This document shows, one piece after another, positions 13,401 through 23,240 of a stretch of DNA of 64,000 nt. The notes beneath the pieces are model-generated. The model was not told where the DNA came from. It worked only from the letters and a program-made list of their open reading frames with translations, and ran no database searches. Position 1 is the first letter of the stretch. Every line of letters begins with the position of its first letter. The DNA is taken from positions 310,001 to 374,000 of the forward strand of contig JAVXUO010002581.1 in the NCBI GenBank assembly GCA_033065855.1, read 5' to 3'. The position numbers were made by a program, and so were the translations under genes. Source of the DNA: Escallonia rubra. Lineage: Eukaryota; Streptophyta; Magnoliopsida; Escalloniales; Escalloniaceae.

Positions 13401-15000
13401 TCCCATAACCTCAGAAAGTTATTTATCGACTGTTAAACTTTAATCCAATCACTCGTACCTTTTGAACTTATACCGTCACCGACTAAATTTTGAATTACAA
13501 CAGAAAATAAGTTACATGCATGGATAAGCACCTTAGTTTGACTTATAACAGTATCCTCCTCTCCCCCAGCCCCTTCTTTCTTTTCTAGTACTTCTACTTG
13601 GGAGAATGGGGGTATTGAGCTTAACTCTTAAGCTTTGAAATTGTAAAGCAATTCAACTCCCTTCTATAATTAACAACAGACCTTCAACATTATCCTGAAG
13701 TATAAAGCTAACAATGTTTGTTAAGCATCAGTGAAACACAAGTTCGAAATTTGTCAACCATACTGCAGTCATAAGAACATACCTTAAGCCTCCTAACACT
13801 TTCATGTATAGCTTTCTTAGCAACCTCAGCCTGTTGCGATATTGATATCGCGTCCAACCCCAGCCACGACCCGGCCGCTCCCCCAATACTGAAACCACTA
13901 ACACTACTCTGCATTGAAGGATACGTAGCCGTAGCGCTTGGATACATATACTGTTGTTGCTGAACACCCTGAACTACGGTAACACTAGCACTCACCACCT
14001 TATTACCCCCCTCATCCATCCTTTTTCCCAGCCCCTTCCTAACCTGCTCTTCCTCCCATATCTTATCCTCGTCATCCTCATCGATATCACCGTCACTGCC
14101 ATCCTGACCCTCACTCTTATCTACTACCCTCTGATCAACATCTTCAAACACACCCTGTTTCTTCCTCCCGCCATCGGCATTCTCCCCAACCAGCGCGATC
14201 CTCCCACGAAACTCGGGCTCCTCGTCACTCAGCCCCTCTGCCGCCCCGTGATTACTCCCTCCATCTATCGCTATATAGTCCGGTGCTGCCGCCCTCGACT
14301 GCCTTAGCCGCTCCCTCTTTGCCCGTATCGCATTTATTGTTGCCTGGTCCGGAATTGATTCCCCTAACCCTAGCCCTAGCGAGCCCAATTGGGCCGAAGC
14401 ACTATCCGGGTCGATTTCTTTTTCGGATTCATGGGCTTCTCTAGCCGTTCTGCGATCTGGGTCAGGCTTGGATTCGGGTTTTAAGAGACCCTTCAAGATT
14501 ACGACCGGTTCGGAGGGGCGAACCGGGCGGGCTGAGGAGGTGGCTAGAGTTCTGGTATTCTTCTGGAGCTCGAGGAGGGCTTCCTTTGTGTAAGTGCCGG
14601 CCTGGGGCTGGACGTTTGAGGGGATTGACGGGGACGACGATGAATTGGCGCGGTCTCGTGCTAACGTGAGCTTGTGGGAGGAGGATGACGTGGGGGTCTT
14701 GGAGGGGCGGTGAATGGGAAATTGGGATTGTTTGGGGATGGGGCGCGAGAAGGGGGTCTCGGAATCTTCGTCGTCGGCGAAGGAGAGGAGTTTTTTGGGG
14801 GGTTGGGTGGTGGGTTTTCTGGTGGCGGTGGTGATGGTGGTGGGTTTTCTGGTGGCGGTGGTGATGGTGGTGGGTTTTGGGTGGGGTTTTTTGGTGGTGG
14901 TGGGGCTGTTTTTGGCGGCGGTGGTGGTGCTGTCCTTGTTTTCGTCTTCGTCGTCGTCGTCGTCGGCGCGGCGACGGAAGTTGCGGCCTCTGGAGCTCAT
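3134..15000 (-). CDS. ILP1: ILP1-like GCFC-domain nuclear protein
   Basis: Exons on the minus strand: 15000-13783, 11086-10919, 8339-7663, 7347-7065, 6921-6632, 3326-3134. This gives 2829 nt and 942 aa; Arabidopsis ILP1 is about 908 aa. Family hallmarks follow in order. KKLLSFADDEDSE lies in a long disordered, basic and acidic N-terminus. LPQAG/LLELQKNTRTL-type text appears as QAGTYTKEALLELQKNTR. Then come LTRTEENLSASL, KLRDFVSVMCDF, LDEFGRD and VRLELLKWDPLH, and the protein ends in RTFNLKEAL. The C-terminal half is the GCFC domain. In Arabidopsis ILP1 represses CYCA2 genes, controls endoreduplication, and works with NTR1 in splicing and MIR transcription. The start was chosen because upstream codons are non-homologous and MSSRGRNFRRR matches the family start. 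The N-terminus carries a 30-bp in-frame tandem repeat. The last intron, 3.3 kb, holds Helitrons and a hAT element. Confidence 0.93.
4241..4537 (+). mobile_element. Non-autonomous Helitron, copy 1
   Basis: The 5' terminus is TCTATACTACTTATAAAAGG preceded by A. The 3' terminus has the hairpin GCACACG-CATCA-CGTGTGC, then about 10 nt, then CTAG followed by T. Insertion between A and T, 5' TC, 3' CTAG and a subterminal hairpin are the Helitron rules, and there is no target duplication or terminal inverted repeat. Length is 297 bp, with no coding capacity. Confidence 0.82.
4538..4678 (+). mobile_element. Shortened Helitron copy 2, head-to-tail with copy 1
   Basis: It starts TACTACTGATAAAAAG, aligning with copy 1 from its fifth base. 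It repeats the block ...ACTTTTGG(C/T)(A/G)TTAC...CACTTGACATT and ends GCACACG-ATGTGTCC...GACTAG followed by T. It lacks most of the copy 1 interior (141 versus 297 bp), and its 3' hairpin is weaker. It directly abuts copy 1. Confidence 0.7.
4822..5887. mobile_element. Non-autonomous hAT element, 1066 bp
   Basis: Terminal inverted repeat TAGACCTGGCAAA / TTTGCCAGGTCTA, with 8-bp flanks CCCCCAAA (4814-4821) and CCCCCACA (5888-5895), 7 of 8 identical. Both subterminal regions are packed with ACCCG/CGGGT motifs in alternating orientation, as in plant hAT ends that bind transposase. A CT-rich ~103-bp unit is duplicated inside (5095-5199 and 5206-5306). No transposase frame. It lies in ILP1 intron 5. 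Confidence 0.82.
7348..7662 (-). other. ILP1 intron 3 with tandem donor
   Basis: The minus-strand junction reads AAGTG|GTACGTAAGT. The first GT keeps the conserved W-H-S-L-L-F frame into exon 4. The second GT, 4 nt downstream, has the better consensus but shifts the frame. The open frame at 7418-7651 is intronic. Confidence 0.75.
8340..10918 (-). other. ILP1 intron 2 (2.6 kb)
   Basis: No coding element was recognised. A (TA)n run lies at about 10431-10458, preceded by a SINE-like stretch (about 10320-10430) that I could not confirm. Sequence at about 9540-9870 has an LTR-like look but no verified ends. Confidence 0.4.
11087..13782 (-). other. ILP1 intron 1 (2.7 kb)
   Basis: No coding content recognised. 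It holds a diverged tandem duplication of about 160 bp near its 3' end (see 11108-11430). Confidence 0.5.
11108..11430. repeat. Diverged ~160-bp tandem duplication in ILP1 intron 1
   Basis: Two copies start near 11108 and 11271. Both carry CAAAGTTAGAAGCC, ACATGTGT.TATAC, CTTTGTA, ATGCAAA.AACTGAGATTA, GACATCTAAAA and AGGTGGC.GAC in the same order. Divergence is substantial, so the duplication is old. Confidence 0.75.
14811..14880 (-). repeat. In-frame 30-bp minisatellite in ILP1 exon 1
   Basis: A 30-bp G/T-rich unit, GGGTTTTCTGGTGG..., occurs twice without change. On the coding strand it gives the decapeptide TITTATRKPT twice, in the disordered N-terminal region. It keeps the frame. Confidence 0.85.
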
Positions 15001-15086
15001 GGTGGTGGTGGGGATGTTGTAAGTGAGGGTTTGCGACGATACAGGTATAATAAGTACGATCTAGCACCCGATACGAGCAAAATTTA

Positions 15087-15498
15087 GGCCTGTATGACAC
15101 AAATTTTTTTTTCAGTTTTGAAAATTTAAAAAAAGTTGCTGTAATATTTTATTTTTTTCTTCTTCAATTTAAAAAAATCAATTTTTAAATTGAAGAAGAA
15201 AAAAAAGTCCAAAAATGAGTTTTTTTTTTCAGTTTTGATTTTTTTTTTTTTGAGACCACCACCCTCTCACTACCGGCGATTGCTAGCGGCCAACTCCGGC
15301 CACCACCGCCACGCCCCACTACCGCCACCGCAAACCACCACAAAAAAAAACTCAAAATAAAAAATGGGTTATCAAACAACCAAAATAAAAATTGGGTTAT
15401 CAAATACCCATTTGTTTTTGTAAAAAAAATAAATAAATAAGCTAGTCTTTAATTTTTACTTTTTTGAAAACTGAAAAAAAAATTTGTTAAACAGAGCC
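15087..15498. mobile_element. Tourist-like (PIF/Harbinger) MITE at the ILP1 promoter
   Basis: The left end is GGCCTGTATGACACAAA. The right end, as reverse complement, is GGCTCTGTTTAACAAA. Both continue into AATTTTTTTTTCAGTTTT. The flanks are the 3-bp duplication TTA (15084-15086 and 15499-15501). An internal palindrome at about 15164-15200 (CTTCTTCAATTTAAA / TTTAAATTGAAGAAG) adds secondary structure. The element has 412 bp and no coding capacity. It ends 87 bp upstream of the ILP1 start codon. Confidence 0.72.
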
Positions 15499-15501
15499 TT
15501 A

Positions 15502-16858
15502 GACCAACCGCCCTAATGTTTGGGGACTATTACAGACAACCACAAAGTTGGGTGACATTCGTAGCATCCACCTTTGAAAGTAGTACCTAGTACGATGGGA
15601 AACAATCTTTCTGGCTATGCACATAAGCCACTTATAATGAGGCGTCGCTAAATTCAACAGTCAAAATGGTCAAAGCAAGTTGCCCCAACAAATATATGGG
15701 ATCTAATGTTCTCGCACTCAAATTGGACAAGGAAGAAAAGCACCGAAGGCATTGGGCCCAAGCCACTTCATCCAAGTGCGACGCACGTGAAGGCCACCTT
15801 GGTCGTGGAACATTTGCCAATTTGCCATCAAGTGTGTTTGACATCGTTTCGAAATACGTCCAAGCGTTCATGGTACCCTGTTCATTGGCATGCATGTGGG
15901 TACTCTCGGTAGGTGCACGTTACACTATTCATCTTGCAAAGTGATGTTCAACATCGCAAGAACCTATACTTAAGTGCTTCGGTGCTTGGACTCCTCATTG
16001 TGTAGCTTCTCAATTCAGTTAAGGTTCTAAACCTGGTCAATTCTTTACAGTGTTAGGTGTCCATGGTAGGCTCTTCAACACCCTATGCTCCTTACTCTAA
16101 GCCAGTTGTGCCTGATGCGTCTAATGTGCCCTGGGCACCGAACTCAGTGAGAAGCTCCACCTCTCCAGGCTTTTCACCACGATGTAGTCTTGCAAACTTC
16201 CCTAGGAAGCTACCTCCGCTCAGGATGTATGACGCAACTCTCAAAACGCTTGATTGTTAAGACAATTATACTGATGTGACCGATGCTCTCTGCATCTCTA
16301 AAGATGACAGTCTATGAATCATTGCCTCTAACTCAACAAGGAGCTCTACATACTTGATGTTGCACCCAGCCTTACACAAGATCCCTTGGAACGTGTTGCC
16401 AAAGAAATCTGAAAGACCCTTTTACGCTCAGACAGGTTTGCACAACACGAGACAAACAACGTGTTACTACATCGAAGGGGTGTCCTGCGAAGAGTCTCTG
16501 ATTTCTAAGTCAGTTTTCATACGAGGGAGAAGCCTGTAGAGCAGAGAAAAGAAGTGTTTACAGTATGGGAATACCTGGACCTCATTGAGATATTTATATA
16601 GGATGAATAAAGAGGTTATCTTCCTACCATAGGATTAGACTACGTAACTTGCTAATAATTGACGCAAGGGATTGTATAGACAGTCTATATCTACAAAAGT
16701 TAAAGGCCGAGTCCTATATGATCTTTAGGACATAACGAAAGGACCATAATGACGTGGTCATGTTTGACTATTATGGAGGATATTTGGCATGCGCTAATTC
16801 GTAATACATTTTTATCCTCATCAGGATGCTACCTATACTAAAATGCATGGGTTGATAC
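15502..16858. other. Unclassified repeat-like stretch
   Basis: No conserved protein was recognised; the open frames at 15632-15944 and 16057-16260 have no family match. The style of the sequence, together with 17510-18240, suggests an old element into which the hAT at 16859 inserted. I could not find ends or coding domains. Confidence 0.3.
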
Positions 16859-17501
16859 TAGGGGGAGTATCAAATCGTTCAAGCCGAACCAATCCAATCG
16901 AACTATCGAAAAATCTTAACGGTTCTATTTTACATATATCAAACCGACCTCAGTTCAGTTCGATTCACAATTCACTTTTTTGAAACTGATCGCCGAACTA
17001 TGTTATACTAACTAATTTTTAGTGACATTCATTGATAATTTTCACATACACAGTACTAAGCAAATCCGATTAACACAAAGACTTTACAATTAAAAGAAAA
17101 TAGTGGTAGTAGTTATAACACAAATGTCTAGCGATCAATATCTCTTGTATATTTACTCATTCTTTCTCGTACATCAATGACAAAGACATAATTGAGTTTT
17201 TATTGTCATGTATATCTTGAATACTACTTATATCTTATGTTAACATAACTACTTAGATGTTAGGTGTAATAAGATTATGTGTAATTTCGAGAAAATATAA
17301 CTTCAACTTTGAATAATATTTAGATCTAATAGTAGGTATACAAATGGAGAACTTTTAAATTGGCGCAAACCGATCCAAACTGACCAAACCGAACCGCTTA
17401 AACTGATTGTGTTTGATTCGGTGTGGTTTGAAAAAATTTAAACTGAGGGGTAACGATTCGGTTCACGGTTTGACCTCCAAACCGAACTGTGCTCACCCTT
17501 A
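16859..17501. mobile_element. Non-autonomous hAT element, 643 bp
   Basis: Left end TAGGGGGAGTA; reverse complement of the right end TAAGGGTGAGCA. The 8-bp flanks GTTGATAC and ATTGATGC agree at 6 of 8. Both ends carry GAACCG/CGGTT and AACCGA motifs in both orientations, as in other plant hAT ends. Decayed ends and duplication mark an older insertion than the elements at 1061 and 24190. Confidence 0.72.
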
Positions 17502-17509
17502 ATTGATGC

Positions 17510-18508
17510 TAAGGTTGCCTGGTCGTTAAGCATTCAAGTCAATGTTTTCAATGCTCATTTGAAGAATGATGACTCTTCTGTCACTCCGTAACGGTGGTAG
17601 GTCCCTAGATGGTATCATGCCTAATTTGTCTGAGTACTCGGTGAAGCTTAGACTATTTGCTCCAGGTTCACTTGGACGTCATGTACTCTATTGGGTACTC
17701 CTTAAGATTTGACTATGAGTTGAGTCATGGGTTACTTGTTCACATGGATTATCGCATTCTAAAGTGTGTTTACGCTCTTCGAAGTGAATAAGTTTACACT
17801 ACACGACAAAGCAAGCATCTAAAGTACTGCAGTGCGTGGTTAGTGGGCCCTCAATGAAATGTCAATCTCAAGTGTCGCCACTTGTCACAATAAGACAATT
17901 TTTTTAGATGTCTACTAATAGAGTGTCTTATACCACTTTTTGGTGATCTTAGGATTCAATTAAGAGTTAATTAGTTCATTTCTCAAAACTCAGAGCTTGG
18001 ACAAAGTTCTAGAAAGAGAAAATATTCTAGAGCCTTGTAACACTCATCAAATTACGGTGCTTAGTGACACATGATGGCCCTTGATGGCACAAAGGAAACC
18101 GTGTGTGGCACTCGTCTCGCCGCTTGCAAGAAGAGTCCACCAACCAATCCCAACAGTTTATAGCAAACAGTGCATCAACATTGCATAAAAACAGTGCACA
18201 AATAGTAGATTTCAACACAAGGGCAAAACGGTCATAGATATTCTCATTACTTCAGTAGCATCATTACAACTTACAAAATGCTTTATTTGCATCCATAATG
18301 TGCAATATAGCTAGACAAGCAAGTTAAAACAAAAGCAATGGACTCTCAGGTACAGGTGTCTGGCCCAAGGCTACATGACCTCCTATATAGTACCAGTAGG
18401 AGAAATATACAAAGTGACAGTAATAGATGTTCCTACGTGCGAGGAGTCATAGTGCCCCTTTTTAAAGAAATACAACTCGGAATGACTTGAAATTTTATAG
18501 GAAAACTC
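17510..18508. other. No gene recognised
   Basis: It resembles repeat sequence (minus-strand LTR-like text around 18000-18220), but I could not verify ends, duplications or domains. Confidence 0.3.
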
Positions 18509-18614
18509 AAGGGTGATCTCCAGTAAAATTGAGCAAAAACACATGCCTGGATATTCAAATCTTCATGGTTGGCTTATGGCGTGCACGAGCACTGCAATTA
18601 TATATATATATAAA

Positions 18615-18657
<43 letters not shown>

Positions 18658-18970
18658 AAGGGTGATCTCTAGTAAAATTGAGCAAAAACACACGTCTGGA
18701 TATTCAAATCTTCATGGTTGGCTTATGGCGTGCACGAGCACTGCAATTGAACGCGCGGGCGCTGTGCTTGAAGGGCGCATGGGCGCGGGGCTTGACGAGC
18801 TTGCGAGTGCTATGTTGGGAGGGCGCTGTGCTAGGTGGGCGTGGGCGCGTGGGCGCATGTGCGCTGTGCTGGATGGGCGTAGGGGCGTTGTGCTAGGCGG
18901 ACGCATGGGCGTTGTGCTGGATGAGCGCATAGGCGCTGTGCTAGGCGGGCACAGGGGCGCAGTGCTTGTC
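18509..18970. repeat. 91-bp direct repeat around (TA)n, plus GC-rich minisatellite
   Basis: A unit starting AAGGGTGATCTC occurs at 18509-18599 and 18658-18748 with only a few differences. The copies are separated by a TA/TG microsatellite (18600-18657). The second copy runs into a GC-rich minisatellite (about 18749-18970) of degenerate units built from GGGCGCTGTGCTRG and GGGCGCATGGGCG. The long frames here are products of the repeat and are not called. Confidence 0.85.
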
Positions 18971-21900
18971 ATGGTGGGTGCCAAGGGGCAGCCCATGACA
19001 ATTAGGCTCCGCCTAGGTTGATCTTGCTCCTCTCTTTGCCACCTTGCTCTTTTGGCATCATACATAGCACCTGGCTCGGATTACACTTGACTTGTGGCAA
19101 TTGCACTATAAGAAATAAATCTAATGGACAATGTAAATATTTACAAAATACTAAAATAATATCAGTAACTTTGTTGAGCGGCAAGGCAAAAACTTTCGTT
19201 TAAATCTTTAGCATCTGCATCTGTGTTAATGACATGACAACATTAAACAAAAATAATGAAATTGTGGGGCAATTTATGCACTAATTTTTACTATTCACAC
19301 ACATGACTCAAAATATGCAAGAATGGTTATAAATCCTCAACTCTTACACAAGGATACCATCAATGCCATATTCTTCTCTCTGCCTCACTTATCTTCTCTG
19401 TTTAATTATCACATCACGACACATGTCAGAAATCTAGTATGCTGATGTGGGACAAAGTAAAAACAGAACAATGGTAAAGACCAATGCTTCTCAGACAAAG
19501 CCTAAGGAGTGACAGTGCTACAAGGGCGAAGCGCGAGGGGTGAATACACGACAACAGTCACAGTCCAATGCTTAAGTCCAGAGTTAAGGTCCAGCTTGGG
19601 ATTGTACGTCAGGGCCAATATGTTTCTAGCTCTAGAATCTAATGTGTGAGAGTGAAATGAGTTCTAAAGTCCATATCCCTGAAAATGAACTCTTAAGCCC
19701 CTTGTTTATAGGGGTTGAGATGGTAATGCCATCAAATAACACAGCGCACTCCCTACGAGAGTGACACAGCACAGATGGCCATATATGTCGATGCTCGATA
19801 GAGTGTCAAATCGCATATTCGCCCAACCTGCTCCGCACAACGTGGCTCTGATTGTTTGGAAATATGGGCTCACACAACAGTGATGTGGCTGAAAAACCCA
19901 TTGATCTAACCACCAGTCTATACTGCACCGACCATATTTTTCTCATCATTGTTTATAACTTTCTATCTCTAAAACTAGCACCAATACCACCGTCAGAGAG
20001 GGTTTTTCTTGCTAGATATGAGAGGCTCTCTTCTTTCCTACTTTCTAGCTTTTTCCATTCTTTCACCCCAGTAACACCCTTTGCCATCGCCTGTTATTCC
20101 TAAACGCGTAATGATCGGTGATCTTAGGCCTAGATCGTTACCGTAAATCTGTACCACGATGGGGTTCAGCCCTCAAAACTAGTAAAATCCTAAAATTGGA
20201 GGTGAAACCTAGCGGCCGTTACTTTATCGAGTTCGCTACAGTCCAAAAACCCCATTGCCGGCAACAGTAGCTTATTCAAAGCTTACCAAGTTTCGTGTTG
20301 ACAACAAAAAGTAGTGCCTTTGTCCCTAAATCACAAGTCCAAGTCCACCTGCCCTAAATAGTGCGCCCTGACATCACCGGATAAACGGTCGCCCCGGTCA
20401 AACATCGTCCTCGACAAACCTCTCCTCAACTAGCTTGTGGCCGTCTACTCTTACGCAGTTCAGATCTGTAGCTGGCCCCACTATAAACTATTTCGACCAC
20501 CGCTGACCACCAATCTTCACTTGCTTCAAATTTCCAGTGGTTATTCTGTTGACCATCAACTCATCCACTGACTTGCTGGCAGTGATGTGGCGTAGATCAA
20601 AACTGAATGTCTTATTTTAATTTTTCGAGATGAAGTAATGGGGTTAATGCCATAGCTAATTACGTGTAATTGTTGGTTGGTGTCAAACTGTAATATTTGG
20701 AATGTCCCCTATCATGGTGATATCTAGCAGGGTGTGTCCAGCGGCAGTAGGGCGAATGGTATAAGTGGCGATGTGAAGGCGAACTTGGTGATGGTGTCGG
20801 CAGTGCACTGGTCTGATGATGGTAGCAACGTGAAGGTGGTATGGTATGTCCCAATGTATCTATGTTCAACCTTTATTTGGTTACCATACATGCCATATCA
20901 TTTTTCCGTTAGTTGACACGGCATAACTGATAAATCATTTAATGCCGGCTACATAACTTGTATACTACATCTAACTTGACTTCTGCCATATCAATATCAA
21001 CCTTATAAATTTCTATCATTTTGTGATGTGTTTTGTTTTTTAGTGTGGGTATACTGTTGATGGCTTCATCTTTACTGGGTTTGGTCTAGCTTCGTAAGTA
21101 TCGTTAGAATCGCCTTTCTAATTCTTTATGAGAAGGCTGTTTAAATGTTAAAATTAAATCCCCTTTCATGCCCTTCGTTAGTGATAGACGTGCTCTAGAA
21201 TTTTTGAAGGTTGTGGCTTCACCTGTTTTTGTTCCTTTTTCCTAGTTTGGGTTGGGTGAGGGTAGTCTCGTGGTGTTTTAAGTGCCTTTTCCTAGCTCTA
21301 TCTTCTACTTTTATGACTTGGTTAGGGTTGTATGGCTATGGCCTTAAGTTTTGGTCTATGCCTTGGTTGGGGGTGCCTTGTGTTGCCTCAACACTTTGTC
21401 TGCCTCTCTTATTGGGAAAGCCTTGTTTATGGCTTTGACATTGGAGTTATTTTCTGCCATTCTAGTTTGCTATAGTCTCATGCTTTTTGGCGATGGGGTT
21501 GGGTTGGGGGGAATAAAGGGGTGGGTTAAGCTTGGATGCAGCTGTGTGATGATTCAAATATGTGGGTATTGGGGTGTTCTTTCTTTCCTTGGTGTTGTGA
21601 AATGGTTTATATTTGTTGATTAGTACGTGTTTCAGTTTCTTCTTACTAATACTTCTTTAATGAGCATTGTGTTTTATCTATAATTGACACTTTTGCAAGT
21701 CACTTGATTTTCGCAATGTAGCATAACTCGTGGTCAAAAGTTGCTTGCTGGACAAGTTCGATGGGGTGTGACGGTGATATGTGCCGAGCTTCCATGTAGT
21801 ATTGTTGCTTGTTGTCTCTTGTGGTCAAATTTAAGGGACATAGAGTAGAAGATCCTTAGCCTGGGTAAATTATGTGGCTTACGAGTTTCCTTCAGACACA

Positions 21901-23240
21901 TTAACATGGGGCTAATAGCATGGATATTGGATTGGTTAGCAAGTACAGAGGATTGTGATCAGCAACTGGAGGTTAGCTGTTTTAGTTAGATGAAAGAAGG
22001 AAAAGGAAAATAAAAAGAAGGAATAAAAAATAACTTGAGTAGGTATGATCTTTGCATCTTGTAAGTGGGTGCATTTTTGTCAAAAGAAATTCGAGAAAAG
22101 CGTAAAAAAGGAAAAAAAAAGTATTATATGTATTAGAATGACCTTTTCAAGATCCACCAAGTATTACTATGGGTTTACTCTCAAATTCAATGGTTTCCAT
22201 CCATTATGATGAGTTATAACCGGATGTTACTTTCTCATTGTGTAGATTGAATTAAATAGCCGGAACAACTTCAAATCTTTAAGGCAGTTTTCGCGGGAGT
22301 TTTGGAAAATAGTCTAAGTTCTTTGGTGCAAGATATGTTCTACCCAAAGAATTTTTCTGCTTTTGTAACAGATTTGGTGCAATATATCGCCACAACATCG
22401 GGCTTTTGACCACCACAATTCAATGACTATATGAGGTAAACAGGATAGGAATGCATAAGAAAATGTTGAAATTTGATCCATTCTCCCACTCCAAAAGAAC
22501 ACCACCACTAGGTGCACCGAATACTGGATTTTTGAAAAAAAATCCTAAAGCAAAAAAAAAAAAAAAAACCTACAAAGCCCTTCATAGAGAGGACAAACCT
22601 TAATAACCAGGGACAGTGATCCTGATACAATGGAAAATGATCAAATGTCGTTGCCTCAAGTTTATTTTCATTCTTATTCGAGTGAAGATAGATACACTAA
22701 CTATAGATATTAGTGAATATTCCTAAACTTATTGGTACCGTTAGAAAAATATTTGTATAATAAAAAAATGTGAAATTATTATATAAACTTCAGTTTTTTG
22801 CTAGTAAAAAAGGCACCCTTAGGAAAACATCCAACAATCTTTTCCAAAGAGGATTTTGCTAAAAAATAAAAAGGCTAGTTCTACCGACAAAATAGACGCA
22901 AATTTCGTCAAAGTGCAATTTTAGAATGGTTGTACCACATGCTTGTCAAACGACACATTGTGTTGCAAAGACTATATATACTTCGGCATCAAGGCTTTCC
23001 GATCAGAATAGCCTAGCCCTTAATTTAAAATGTTGCTATCCCATCCTGGTTACGTACTTTTGGACCGCTATTGGGTCCTTCTCCCACGACACGTCAACTT
23101 TTCAATGGTCGATGTTCAACGCTCCCAAACCGGTTAAAGCAAAACTCACGCTCAAGTCACGTGCATTCTCTTTTTTCCTTTTTTTTGGTGCGGTTAAACA
23201 ATTGACGTTGGTGTGCCTTGGCCTTTGCCAAGGGTGGTCG
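18971..23240. other. 4.3 kb without a recognisable gene
   Basis: I find no conserved domain, no spliced gene and no element with verified ends. Small open frames (19852-20103, 21211-21623, 22926-23258) match nothing I know. A poly-A run lies at about 22550-22568. Confidence 0.4.

Noticed and set aside
14462-15100. Long alternative frames over ILP1 exon 1 (both strands), rich in His/Arg or Gly/Val
   Set aside because: They are shadows of the repetitive ILP1 N-terminal coding sequence and have no family match.
18644-19065. Frames of 117-125 aa with repeated GR/VLGG or TAPMRPSST
   Set aside because: Produced by the GC-rich minisatellite.
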